The position numbers were made by a program, and so were the translations under genes. 64,000 bases of DNA, from contig NZ_BJMM01000024.1 in the NCBI RefSeq assembly GCF_006539165.1, forward strand, positions 1 through 64,000, read 5' to 3'. A model generated the notes under the pieces. That model worked only from the letters and a program-made list of their open reading frames with translations. It searched no databases and had not been told where the DNA came from. Of the stretch, positions 8,078 through 15,375 are shown in pieces (within the stretch, counting starts at the first letter, position 1; each line of letters opens with the position of its first letter). This DNA is from Streptomyces cacaoi. GTDB lineage: Bacteria; Actinomycetota; Actinomycetes; Streptomycetales; Streptomycetaceae.

Positions 8078-8929
8078 TCAGCGGGCGTTCAGTTCCCGCC
8101 GTGCCGTATTGATCACGTTGTGTGCGTCGGCGCCGTACACGGCGGATTCCCGCAGAGTGCGCCAGACGCGCGAGTAGGTGGCGATGCTGTCGGCGTCGTC
8201 GAGCCGCAACTCGGCATGCCAGTCCTCCGCGATCACAAGCCGTTCGTCGAATATCCAGAACCCGTTGGCGGCAGGGATCTTCAGCGAGGCGCCGAACGGG
8301 ATGACTCCCAGCTCGACGGTATCCATCCCGATCAGACCGGTAAGACGATCCAGCTGAGCGACGAGAACGGACGGCGGGCAGATCAGAGCACGGAGGGCCG
8401 CCTCCCACATCAAGGCGTGAAGCCTCCTGCCTCCCTGATACAGCCACTCCTGGCGCTTCATCCGCGCACGGACGGCGTCATCGGTATCGCGGACGGTGCC
8501 TTGGAGGTCGGCGTACCGCAAGAACATGTGCCGCGCGTAGTCGGCAGTCTGGAGCATGCCCGGAACCACGGACTCCTCCCATACCCGGATGGTCTGGGAA
8601 CGCGAGACTTCCGCATTCCAACTGTCCTGCACAGGCCGGTGGCCCGCGGCCAGTTGTCGCCGCCACGACCGGATGTGGGACTCGAAACCCTTGAGGCGCG
8701 ACTCCAGTTGCTCGAAGGTGTCAGGCTGCCCCACGCCCTCCGCCCAGGCCCGCAGGTCGCCCGAGGTGGCGGTCTGCTGACCGTTCTCCAACTTGTAGAT
8801 CTTGGAGTGCGGCCAGCCGATCCGTCGGGCAAGCTCGGGGCCGGTGACACGGCCCCCAGGAGTGGAGAGGCGCAGCTCTCGCAACCGCGCCCCGAGGGCC
8901 TCCCGCGCCTGCTGAAAGTCCGTGCTCAC
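8078..8929 (-). CDS. XRE-family regulator with DUF5753-type ligand/antitoxin-like domain
   Basis: A 283-residue cytoplasmic DNA-binding protein. The N-terminal HTH_31-type domain (RLRELRLSTPGG to GWPHSKIYKLENGQQ) is followed by a long C-terminal domain with VWEESVVPGMLQTADYAR and FWIFDERLVIAEDW, the DUF5753 pattern of WhiJ-like proteins. It starts with GTG 12 bp after the DUF6879-type gene, so the two form an operon. Streptomyces genomes carry many such pairs, thought to modulate development or act like Scr1-type antitoxins. The specific target is unknown. Confidence 0.9.
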   Translation of the reverse strand: MSTDFQQAREALGARLRELRLSTPGGRVTGPELARRIGWPHSKIYKLENGQQTATSGDLRAWAEGVGQPDTFEQLESRLKGFESHIRSWRRQLAAGHRPVQDSWNAEVSRSQTIRVWEESVVPGMLQTADYARHMFLRYADLQGTVRDTDDAVRARMKRQEWLYQGGRRLHALMWEAALRALICPPSVLVAQLDRLTGLIGMDTVELGVIPFGASLKIPAANGFWIFDERLVIAEDWHAELRLDDADSIATYSRVWRTLRESAVYGADAHNVINTARRELNAR

Positions 8930-8941
8930 CGGTGCCGCTCG

Positions 8942-9691
8942 CTAGCCCTTCCCGCCCATCTGCGCGGCGAACTCGTCGTGAAGCATGGACCCGTGCACTG
9001 CGGCGTCGCGCACCTGGCAGTACCGCAGTACCTCGCCCGGTTCCGTGATGATCTCCACGTCGTGGAAGGCGTCTTCGTCATCGAACCGGAGTACCGCCAC
9101 GAGACGGCTGTCGAACAGCCAGAAGTCCTCTGCGGGCAGCCGAAGCTGTGTCGCGTCCCTACGCCACAGATTCCGCGCGTCCTCGCCCGTCGCCGCGTTG
9201 CACTCCGCGTACTTGAGCAGGAACAACTGACCTTCCGTGGGCGGGTCGTCAACCACACGCACACGCCCCACGTACTTGCCTGCGCCCGTCTGCCGCCGAA
9301 TGTTGGTGCACCAGTCGCTGTCGAGGTCACAGGCGACCGTGCCCGTCGCCAGGAACTCGGCGTAGGAGGGATCTTCCCGATCCGTGGCGTAGCCACGTCG
9401 TGTCTCCAGGTGCCAGGCCGAGTGCTCGAAGGACTGGAAGAGCCTTCCGAACTCCTCCAGCCCGATGATTTTCGGCACGCGCTCGATCTCCTTGGGCCCG
9501 TGGCGGACAAGCAGTTCGCGGGGGACGACTACCGCAGCATCCCCCAGGCCGAAGTGCTCAAGCTGGGCGAGATCGTCCGGCGCGGAGAGCGGCTTGCCCT
9601 GCACAATGATCTCACCGCTGTCGAGGTCCTCATGGATCGCAGGGCACCCACCGTTCTTGCTGTCGGTGCCATTGAATCGCAGTCGCCGCAT
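8942..9691 (-). CDS. DUF6879-type protein with N-terminal extension
   Basis: A 249-residue protein of unknown activity. The ATG at 9691 has AGGAG six bases upstream; a TTG two codons earlier does not. Residues from about 80 on (FGRLFQSFEHSAWHLETR, later YVGRVRVVDDPPTEGQLF and FWLFDSRLVAVLRFDDE) match the DUF6879 proteins that accompany XRE/DUF5753 regulators and are treated as their toxin- or effector-like partners. The first 80 residues carry a Cys and short strands and look like an added small module. It is co-transcribed with the regulator at 8078. Confidence 0.8.
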   Translation of the reverse strand: MRRLRFNGTDSKNGGCPAIHEDLDSGEIIVQGKPLSAPDDLAQLEHFGLGDAAVVVPRELLVRHGPKEIERVPKIIGLEEFGRLFQSFEHSAWHLETRRGYATDREDPSYAEFLATGTVACDLDSDWCTNIRRQTGAGKYVGRVRVVDDPPTEGQLFLLKYAECNAATGEDARNLWRRDATQLRLPAEDFWLFDSRLVAVLRFDDEDAFHDVEIITEPGEVLRYCQVRDAAVHGSMLHDEFAAQMGGKG

Positions 9692-9835
9692 CGTCAACTC
9701 CTGGCTGCCTCGGGTCCCGTCGTACCGCGTTCAGCATCGCCACGTTCGGCGTTGCGGGCCACAGCGGAAGGCATCCGACGTGAGACCACGCGAGAACATT
9801 CGGCAAGCCTCTGAGAACAGAGGAGAACATCGCGT

Positions 9836-9853
9836 GGTGGGTGTCGACCCACC
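9836..9853. promoter_or_regulatory. Palindromic element upstream of the XRE/DUF6879 operon
   Basis: GGTGGGT-GTCG-ACCCACC has perfect 7-bp arms around a GTCG core, 145 bp upstream of the DUF6879-type start. It could be an operator for the XRE protein or a hairpin. Assignment is by position only. Confidence 0.35.
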
Positions 9854-9982
9854 GTTCCTACCGTCACGTCCATGAACCCAGCCGTGCAGTCACGTGACGT
9901 CGATCCCTTCTCGGCTGTCGAGGCGCAAAGGGAAGCGCTCGATCAAGCGGGCACAGTGCTTCCGTACCCAGGGGCCGATGCC

Positions 9983-10129
9983 TCACCGGGACTCGCTCTC
10001 GTAGATCCGGGGCGCGTACGGCCGGAAGTCGATGCCGTACCGGCCCGCGTGATCCAGCAGGGGAGCGACAGCACTGGCGAGCTGACGTGCCAGGCCGTAC
10101 TTGGCGCCGTCGCCGGTGGACGGGTACCG
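9983..10129 (-). pseudogene. Possible truncated gene, C-terminal fragment
   Basis: On the minus strand the frame ending at 9983 has strong GC3 bias and a natural-looking sequence (GDGAKYGLARQLASAV, then RYGIDFRPYAPRIYESESR). The corresponding N-terminus would overlap the better-supported gene at 10150 and has no ribosome site. I therefore treat it as a fragment of a small accessory gene. Function is not recognised. Confidence 0.35.
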
Positions 10130-10149
10130 CTCCCGGGCGGAGCGGTCTC

Positions 10150-10428
10150 GTGAGTGCGCGGCCCCCGGCCGTGGGAAACCTGCTGGTGGACGAGGCCACC
10201 GCGGTGGCATCACCGCCCGCACTGCCGTGGGTCGGACGCATGCAGCGTGTGGCGAGCGACGGCCGGTACGTGCTGGTCAGCGCGACCGGCTATGCATGGT
10301 CGGCCGACCCGGTCCGGTCGCGGCCCGCGAACGGCGCCGAGCGCGAGGCGTTCGCGCACGATGCCGAAGCACTGCGCCGCGAGGTCGCCGACGCGGTGCG
10401 CCGGACGGCGCTCAGGACTGCCCGGTGA
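10150..10428 (+). CDS. Small accessory protein, unknown function
   Basis: A 92-residue ORF starting with GTG at 10150 (MSARPPAVGNLLVDEATAV). The body (WVGRMQRVASDGRYVLVSAT, AFAHDAEALRREVADAVRRT) has gene-like codon bias, a short beta-rich segment and a C-terminal charged helix. Its stop overlaps the next start (GTGA), so it is the first gene of a run of tiny overlapping genes. I do not recognise the family. Confidence 0.55.
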   Translation: MSARPPAVGNLLVDEATAVASPPALPWVGRMQRVASDGRYVLVSATGYAWSADPVRSRPANGAEREAFAHDAEALRREVADAVRRTALRTAR

Positions 10429-10574
10429 AGCCCCGGATGACGCTCCGCGTCTCCCGCGACGGCGGGCGCACCTGGACGCCCCGCCGCACCATCCAGCCCG
10501 TCCCGGGCCCCGCGGCGAGCACCGCCTGGCCGCCGTGCCGCTGCCCGAAGTGCCACCGCAGCGATGCCCGTTGA
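10425..10574 (+). CDS. Small Cys-rich protein (paralogue of 14898-15038)
   Basis: A 49-residue basic peptide (VSRDGGRTWTPRRTIQP, ending WPPCRCPKCHRSDAR). Its GTG overlaps the previous stop by 4 nt; an ATG at 10437 is an alternative start. The CxCxxC cluster suggests a metal-binding knuckle. A second copy at 14898 shares VSRDGGRTWT and WPPCRC, so this is a mobile or duplicated small gene. Function unknown. Confidence 0.55.
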   Translation: MKPRMTLRVSRDGGRTWTPRRTIQPVPGPAASTAWPPCRCPKCHRSDAR

Positions 10575-10764
10575 GTCGGCGGTCGCGGCTCTGCACCGCA
10601 TCGTCACAGCTGAGGCAGACGCGTGCGAGCGCTGCCGCACCCGCCCCCACGTCACCGTCGATATCGCCCCCGAGCCCCCGGCCGGCGACGGTCTTCCGTG
10701 GCTGGTCGTCCGGGGCACCTGCGAGTGCCCTTCCCCCCTCCGACTCCAGGACCTCCATGAGTGA
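10564..10764 (+). CDS. Small Cys-rich protein, unknown function
   Basis: A 66-residue ORF starting at ATG 10564 and overlapping the previous gene by 11 nt. It contains ACERCRTRPHV and VVRGTCECP, a CxxC plus CxC arrangement that could bind one zinc ion. It belongs to the run of overlapping small ORFs typical of phage-derived DNA. Confidence 0.5.
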   Translation: MPVESAVAALHRIVTAEADACERCRTRPHVTVDIAPEPPAGDGLPWLVVRGTCECPSPLRLQDLHE

Positions 10765-10858
10765 TGAGACACCCCAGGTCGACCACGAGCGCGTGCTGCG
10801 GGACGTGCTGGACGCCTGCCTCAAGCACGGCAACCCGCCCCCGCCAACAGCGAATTGA
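10757..10858 (+). CDS. Very small ORF (33 aa)
   Basis: MSDETPQVDHERVLRDVLDACLKHG followed by a short Pro-rich tail. The ATG at 10757 overlaps the previous gene by 8 nt, which suggests translational coupling. It may be complete or a truncated amphipathic protein; the DNA after it is a patchwork of phage-like fragments. Confidence 0.4.
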   Translation: MSDETPQVDHERVLRDVLDACLKHGNPPPPTAN

Positions 10859-10959
10859 GGGCCAGGAGCAGTTCGGCCGCCCCCGGTGGTGGTCATGGCG
10901 CTCTCCAGGCTCTTCACACGGCGACGCGGGGCGCCTTCGATGGGCCTGTGTGCCCAACT

Positions 10960-11040
10960 GACCTACTGCTCCACCTTCTTGACCGGGGCGGCATCACGAA
11001 CCCTGACCGGATCTCCGCCGGCCAGTTCCTCACCATCCCC
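10960..11040 (+). pseudogene. LysM-domain remnant
   Basis: The plus-strand reading HLLDRGGITNPDRISAGQFL then TIP is the C-terminal half of a LysM peptidoglycan-binding motif (NPD.I..GQ.L.IP). It has no start or continuing domain, and the following genes are in other frames. I read it as the debris of a phage endolysin. Confidence 0.5.
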
Positions 11041-11087
11041 CGGTACGGAGCCCGCTCGCGTCCCACGCGACCAGGCGCACCGTGCGA

Positions 11088-11216
11088 ATGGTGCTTCCGT
11101 GTGTCGTGTCCGTGGCGGGCGGACTCGCCCGCGTCATGGCCCTCCCGCCCGTCGAGCGGCTGCTCGACCGGTTCGGCCTCGGCATCGTCGACGAGGAGAC
11201 CAAGGCCGCCCCCTGA
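11088..11216 (+). CDS. Small phage-like ORF (42 aa)
   Basis: MVLPCVVSVAGGLARVMALP and then ERLLDRFGLGIVDEETKAAP. It sits between a LysM remnant and a coiled-coil/membrane protein, the position of a small lysis-cassette protein, and its stop overlaps the next ORF. The hydrophobic part is short, so a holin role is only a guess. Confidence 0.35.
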   Translation: MVLPCVVSVAGGLARVMALPPVERLLDRFGLGIVDEETKAAP

Positions 11217-11545
11217 GCACCGCCCCACCCCCGTCCGACCCGTCCGCCGTCGCCGTCGAACTGGAACGCATCCGCCGCACGATCGAAGTCGGGTTCACCC
11301 GCACCGACGGCGCCCTGGCGCTGCTGGTACAGCGCACCGACCAGACCGAGCAGCGGCTCACCGAGCACGAGCAGCACCTCGACCAGCAGGACGCACGGCT
11401 CGATGCGGTCGAGCGGGGCGACGGTCTCGCCGACCACGAGTCCCGACTCCGCACACTGGAGCGGGCCCGCTGGCCCCTGCCATCCCTGGCTGCGCTGACC
11501 GGTGTCGGCGCCCTCGCCCTGGCACTACTCGACTTCACACGCTGA
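11213..11545 (+). CDS. Coiled-coil protein with C-terminal membrane segment (phage holin-like)
   Basis: About 110 residues. ELERIRRTIEVGFTRTDG is followed by long heptad-rich helices (ALLVQRTDQTEQRLTEHEQH, RLDAVERG) and a single C-terminal hydrophobic segment (LAALTGVGALALALLDFTR). This layout is common for small membrane proteins next to lysis genes in Streptomyces phages. The start is uncertain: the only candidate near the homologous position is CTG at 11213, overlapping the previous stop. CRISPR array 2 begins 48 bp after its stop. Remnants of the same gene lie at 7156 and 12828. Confidence 0.6.
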   Translation: MSTAPPPSDPSAVAVELERIRRTIEVGFTRTDGALALLVQRTDQTEQRLTEHEQHLDQQDARLDAVERGDGLADHESRLRTLERARWPLPSLAALTGVGALALALLDFTR

Positions 11546-11593
11546 CAATGCCCCCGCACGGCCACACATGGCCGGGCGGGGGCACTTTCGTCA

Positions 11594-12169
11594 TGTCCAG
11601 CCCCGCGCGTGCGGGGCACCTTGCCCTCGCGGGCCTTCCGCTCGGCCTCGACGGACCATCCCCGCGCGTGCGGGGAGCACGCGACCGGCGGCGGCTCGGA
11701 TGAGGCGGCGAGCGGACCATCCCCGCGGGTGCGGGGAGCACGGGGGCCGCCCCGGGCGTGTTCAGAACGGGGGAGGACCATCCCCGCGCGTGCGGGGGAG
11801 CACACCGTGAGGGAGACCCGGATCGACATGTTCTCCGGACCACCCCCGCGCATGCGGGGAGCACTGGCCGCCGGTGCCCAGCGGGTAGAACTCGCTCGGA
11901 CCACCCCCGCGCGTGCGGGGAGCACATCAGGTCGGCGGTAGCCAACCTGATCGCGACTGGACCACCCCCGCGCGTGCGGGGAGCACATCGGCCCGATGGG
12001 GTCGGGGAAGACGTTCCGTGGACCATCCCCGCGCGTGCGGGGAGCATCGCGAGCCGTGCCGCACCGACCCGGACGCCTGGGGACCATCCCCGCGCGTGCG
12101 GGGAGCATGGTGATCTGGAGATCACGAACGACGCGGTGAGCGGACCATCCCCGCGCGTGCGGGGAGCAT
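11594..12169 (-). CRISPR. CRISPR array 2, type I-E-like, 10 repeats and 9 spacers
   Basis: Ten repeats, nearly all 28 bp, separate nine 33-bp spacers. Repeat starts are 11594, 11653, 11714, 11775, 11837, 11898, 11959, 12020, 12081 and 12142. The consensus equals array 1 (GGACCATCCCCGCG then CGTGCGGGGAGCAC). The first repeat is truncated to 26 bp and the fourth is 29 bp. The last three repeats end CAT instead of CAC. The degenerate end is at low coordinates and the leader-like ACTTCTTGACCAGC follows 12169, so it is transcribed leftwards. No cas genes are present. Confidence 0.95.
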
Positions 12170-12206
12170 ACTTCTTGACCAGCAGCTTTCCGCGCCTTCG
12201 CGTCAC

Positions 12207-12782
12207 CTACCGCAGATAGGTGCGCTGCCATTCCACCGAGGACATGTTCTGTGCGGCATCAGCAAGGGCAATCGCCGACGGGGTCTTGAGCTTCGCTCGC
12301 GTGCTGTCGACCCACTCGCGAGCGTTCCGGTAGCCCTGCTCCAGGTACTCAAGACCTTGGATCATGCATTCGAGCTTGTCGGCATCGTGAGCGACGAGTA
12401 CCTCGATCGAGTCGCCGGTCTCGTACTCGTCGACTACGGCCTGAATGCCGGCGGCAACCTTCGGGTGTGCGTCGGCGACCTGGTCGCGGGTGACATCCTC
12501 GTTCTTCGCCGCCGTGAGGTACCGCCGCCCGATCCACGGAATGTCGCCGACCCGGGTCTCCTGCGTGTCGTGGAAGGTGCACAGCAGCGCGACCCTGCCC
12601 GGGTCGGCGCCCTCCATCATCGCGAACACGGAACCGATCACTGCCGTGCGGAAGCTGTGCTCAGCGATCGTCTCCGGGTCCTTGACTCCCGCGATCCACC
12701 AGCTGAAGCGCTTGCCGCGCTTCAGCGCGCCCATCTCCATCAGGTAGCCAACGGTCCCCCTGGCGTGCTGAGCGTCAGACAT
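12207..12782 (-). CDS. HD-domain phosphohydrolase (YfbR/HDDC2-like)
   Basis: A 191-residue cytoplasmic protein. The metal-binding HD residues are visible: His42 in AEHSFR, His71-Asp72 in CTFHDTQETRVGDIPW, and a distal Asp in AHDADKLECMIQGLEYLEQG. This set matches the HD_3 nucleotidase-like proteins that dephosphorylate deoxynucleoside monophosphates. The ATG at 12782 follows AGGAAGG. It ends only 37 bp from the last repeat of CRISPR array 2 and reads into it, so its transcript may enter the array. It is not Cas3, which is much larger and has a helicase. Confidence 0.85.
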   Translation of the reverse strand: MSDAQHARGTVGYLMEMGALKRGKRFSWWIAGVKDPETIAEHSFRTAVIGSVFAMMEGADPGRVALLCTFHDTQETRVGDIPWIGRRYLTAAKNEDVTRDQVADAHPKVAAGIQAVVDEYETGDSIEVLVAHDADKLECMIQGLEYLEQGYRNAREWVDSTRAKLKTPSAIALADAAQNMSSVEWQRTYLR

Positions 12783-12827
12783 GCGCTGACCTTCCTGGAT
12801 CGGGAGTTGTTCGGCTTCAGGCCGAAT

Positions 12828-12960
12828 GCACTGCGTCGAAGTGGGCTTCGCCGAGCAGGCCCGATCGCTCGCGCTGCTGGTGCAACGCACCGACGTCCCG
12901 GTTCCGCACGCTGGAGCGAGCCCGATGGCCCTGCCGTGCCTGGCCGCGCTGACCGGTGTG
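12828..12960 (+). pseudogene. Internally deleted copy of the coiled-coil/membrane gene
   Basis: The bases read VEVGFAEQARSLALLVQRTD, matching IEVGFTRTDGALALLVQRTD of the gene at 11213. The sequence then jumps, in shifted frames, to a segment matching its RTLERARWPLP and LAALTGV end. The coiled-coil middle is deleted and the frame is broken. It sits just upstream of the HD gene on the opposite strand, making a third copy in the island. Confidence 0.6.
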
Positions 12961-13193
12961 ACCTCCCCACCGCCCACCGCCAACATGCCACACAACACAC
13001 CAGCAGAGGAGCCGTAAGTACCGCTGCGCCCTCGCGCTCCCCGCTGCCACCATTCACGGCCGGTGTCCACCCAATACGGCTCCACACCGGCCCGGGCCCT
13101 GAGTACCGTCGTGGGTAGGAACTGCCCGACGGATGGAGCACGGATGTCCTGCTGCCCGCTCGTACGACGGTGCACCACCAAGGGGGCTCACTG

Positions 13194-14423
13194 ATGCTGG
13201 AGGAAGCCGAGGAGATCGGCCGGCGTGTGCGACGCGCGCGGCTACGTCTTGGGATGCCGCAAGCTGACCTCGCAGCAGCACTGGGCCGCTCCCAGGGGTG
13301 GGTCTCGAAGATGGAGCACGGCCATATCGAGCTGGACCGAGTCGGGCTACTCAACCAGGTAGCCGCCGAACTGCACGTCCATCCCAACGACTTGATCGGT
13401 CGCCCGTACAACAGCTCCCCTGACGAGAACCAGTGGCAGGTAGCCGCAGCCTCGATCCTGCGCGAGCTTCGGCGCTATGACCTCACGCCCGTATTCGACG
13501 GTCCGCCGCGGTCCGCCGCGCAGCTCTGGCAGGAGACAACGCGTCTTCATCGTCTCCGTGACGCCGCAGCCAACACGTCGATCATTCAGGTGCTTCCGGA
13601 CCTGTTCCGCGAGGCCCGTGCTCTCGCTGAGAACTTCACCGGCCGGGAGCGCGAGGAAGCGTTCGCGATCTACGCCGTGTGCTGCAAGTTCGCCCATACA
13701 GCGGCACATGCCCTCGGGCATCCGGAGCTGATCGCCATGGCGTGCGAGCGGGCCGCCTGGGCTGCCCGCCTGTCCGGCGACTCCGTCATGCCCGCAGTCG
13801 CCGACTGGATGCGGGTATGGGACATGTGGGCCACCGCGGACTGGAACGACTCCATCGCTCTCGCCGACCGCGCCATCAGCAGCGTGCAGCAGGGCTACGA
13901 CCGCGGTGACCCCCTTTCCGTGCGCGCCTGGGGATCGCTCCAGCTCCGAGCCGCCGTTTCTGCCGCACGGGGAGGCCGCTCAGCGGAAGCCGAGGACCGT
14001 ATCGCACACGCGAAGACCGCGGCCGATCGCGTGAGCCGGTACGAGGGTCCGCCCGTCTACGACCGGCATTCGCTGACCTTCTCCCCCGGAAACGTCTCGA
14101 TCCATGCCCTGAGCGTGGCCATTGAGATGGGCGAGCACGGCAAGGCTCTGGCCATAAGCCGCCGTACGCCGACGGAGGTCATCGCTTCCCTTCCCAACTC
14201 CCGCCAAGGGCACTACCACATGGACCTGGGCCGGGCATGGCTGTGGGACGGCAACCGAGACAGGGCACTGAAGGAGTTGGAGACCGCGGAACGCACCGCG
14301 CCGCAGCTCATCCGGAACCACCCCATCGCCCGGTCAACCCTCCGGAGCCTCGTCTACGCCGAACGAGCAGGAACCCGTGAGAAGCTCCGGCGCATGTCGG
14401 ACCGGTTCCACCTCGACGCCTGA
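13194..14423 (+). CDS. XRE-family regulator with TPR-like helical C-terminus
   Basis: A 409-residue protein. The ATG at 13194 (MLEEAEEIG) follows AAGGGGG; the longer GTG frame adds only eight residues. The N-terminal helix-turn-helix is RLRLGMPQADLAAALGRSQG then WVSKMEHG. The remaining 320 residues are all-helical with paired amphipathic helices (ERAAWAARLSGDSVMP, GKALAISRRTPTEVIASLP), as in the TPR-containing XRE proteins common in Streptomyces. Ligand and target are unknown. It precedes a leaderless-looking operon at 14479. Confidence 0.85.
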   Translation: MLEEAEEIGRRVRRARLRLGMPQADLAAALGRSQGWVSKMEHGHIELDRVGLLNQVAAELHVHPNDLIGRPYNSSPDENQWQVAAASILRELRRYDLTPVFDGPPRSAAQLWQETTRLHRLRDAAANTSIIQVLPDLFREARALAENFTGREREEAFAIYAVCCKFAHTAAHALGHPELIAMACERAAWAARLSGDSVMPAVADWMRVWDMWATADWNDSIALADRAISSVQQGYDRGDPLSVRAWGSLQLRAAVSAARGGRSAEAEDRIAHAKTAADRVSRYEGPPVYDRHSLTFSPGNVSIHALSVAIEMGEHGKALAISRRTPTEVIASLPNSRQGHYHMDLGRAWLWDGNRDRALKELETAERTAPQLIRNHPIARSTLRSLVYAERAGTREKLRRMSDRFHLDA

Positions 14424-14466
14424 CAACTGTATTCCTTCGGTTCATATTGGGCGTCTTTCACGCCCC

Positions 14467-14472
14467 TAGCTT
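14467..14472 (+). promoter_or_regulatory. -10 box for a leaderless operon
   Basis: TAGCTT lies seven bases before the ATG at 14479. There is no Shine-Dalgarno site. A small inverted repeat (CCCCTAGCTTCGGGG) surrounds it. The arrangement suggests that transcription starts at or next to the A of the ATG. Confidence 0.4.
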
Positions 14473-14478
14473 CGGGGC

Positions 14479-14901
14479 ATGGCTGAACGGACTGCGCCTC
14501 AACGTGCCCTGTGCGGCGGCCGGTTAGCGGCTGACGCCTATCGCCCCCGTCTCGGTGATCTCGCCCTCGACCTGGTTGCCGACAGCCGCATCGGTGTCGT
14601 GGTCGGGCTGCCGGGCGAGTTCGCGCAGTCGTACCACCTGCGGACACCTGGCGGGGGGATCGACTGGCGCGCGAAAGGTGACGGGACCACCCTGCGCCCC
14701 GTCTCCGTGCCGGTCACACACGCCACTCCCGGCAACGGCGGGGCACGGTACGACGCTCCCACCGGTACGGCTGCCTTCCCGATCACCGTCCACCACGCAG
14801 ACGGCGGCGTCTCCGACTCGTCTCTCGTACTCACCTGTGACGAAGTGGCCCGGTGGGGCGAGCAGTTCGCTTCCCTTCTAGCGCAAGAGCGTTCGCGGTG
14901 A
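14479..14901 (+). CDS. Small accessory protein with a GGI(D/E)W motif
   Basis: A 140-residue protein of unknown function. The core RPRLGDLALDLVADSRIGVV then PGGGIDWRAKGDGTTLRPVS has the same pattern as the 72-residue protein at 15157 (AYVVDRRRDQ..., PRGGIEWDCP). Both therefore appear to hold one small beta-rich fold. The second half (FPITVHHADGGVSDSSLVLT) is a separate strand-rich extension. Its stop overlaps the next gene as GTGA. Confidence 0.6.
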   Translation: MAERTAPQRALCGGRLAADAYRPRLGDLALDLVADSRIGVVVGLPGEFAQSYHLRTPGGGIDWRAKGDGTTLRPVSVPVTHATPGNGGARYDAPTGTAAFPITVHHADGGVSDSSLVLTCDEVARWGEQFASLLAQERSR

Positions 14902-15038
14902 GCGCCATGACGGTACGGGTTTCCCGTGATGGCGGACGGACGTGGACGAGGCGCCGCACCGTCCGGCCCGGCCGGGTCCCCACGGTGAGCGCAGCGTGGC
15001 CGCCGTGCCGTTGCACCAGGTGCCGTCGGCACCGTTGA
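14898..15038 (+). CDS. Small Cys-rich protein (paralogue of 10425-10574)
   Basis: A 46-residue basic peptide: MTVRVSRDGGRTWTRRRTVR, ending WPPCRCTRCRRHR. It starts with GTG overlapping the upstream stop by 4 nt, the same coupling as at 10425; ATG 14907 is an alternative. The conserved CxCxxC suggests metal binding. The second copy of the same arrangement supports its being a real gene. Confidence 0.55.
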   Translation: MSAMTVRVSRDGGRTWTRRRTVRPGRVPTVSAAWPPCRCTRCRRHR

Positions 15039-15073
15039 CCAGTCGCTTGCAGCCGTTCGGCGCTGCGTGACCG

Positions 15074-15109
15074 ACGGGGGCGGACGAGCGTCGGCCGGCT
15101 CGCCCCCGT
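15074..15109 (+). terminator. Hairpin after the small-gene pair
   Basis: ACGGGGGCG and CGCCCCCGT form a 9-bp GC stem around an 18-base loop that can pair further. It lies between the gene ending at 15038 and the start at 15157, so it may separate two transcripts. Confidence 0.4.
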
Positions 15110-15156
15110 GTTCCCGTCACGGTCGACGCCGCACGGCACAGCGGAAAGGCATCTCC

Positions 15157-15375
15157 ATGAGCTACAGAACCGGCGCCTACGTCGTCGATCGGCGCCGCGA
15201 CCAAGTCGCCCGCGTGATGGGCCACAACGGCCACTTCCTGCTGCTGCGGCCCCCGCGCGGCGGCATCGAGTGGGACTGCCCGCCCGAGTGGGCGCGCCTC
15301 GCCACCCAGGCGGAACTCCGCGCGGCCGGGATCACCTCGCGCGGAACCGAGCGGCCGGGGAAGACGACGCCATGA
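15157..15375 (+). CDS. Small beta-rich accessory protein (72 aa)
   Basis: MSYRTGAYVVDRRRDQVARV then LLLRPPRGGIEWDCPPEWAR. The ATG at 15157 follows GGAAAGG. It shares the VVD...LRPPxGGIEW pattern with residues 25-75 of the protein at 14479. Such one-domain proteins are frequent in Streptomyces accessory regions and have no known role. The stop overlaps the next start by ATGA. Confidence 0.6.
   Translation: MSYRTGAYVVDRRRDQVARVMGHNGHFLLLRPPRGGIEWDCPPEWARLATQAELRAAGITSRGTERPGKTTP

Noticed and set aside
7946..8100. Small GTG ORF with GAGGAGG site between the CRISPR leader and the XRE gene
   Set aside because: The frame has a membrane-like segment but no stop until far inside the antisense XRE gene, so a real product is not supported. 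It may be a decayed gene.
7022..9814. A 930-codon plus-strand frame running through CRISPR array 1 and the XRE/DUF6879 genes
   Set aside because: It reads CRISPR repeats as GPSPRVRGA-type peptides and is antisense to two well-supported genes. It stays open only because of base composition and 61-bp periodicity.
9872..10153. 93-codon plus-strand ORF
   Set aside because: Codon bias is weaker than in the opposite frame over most of its length, and no ribosome site precedes the ATG.
12207..12782. HD protein next to array 2 considered as a Cas3 fragment
   Set aside because: Its length and AEHSFR/FHDTQE motifs fit a complete YfbR/HDDC2-like phosphohydrolase; there is no helicase and no other cas gene.
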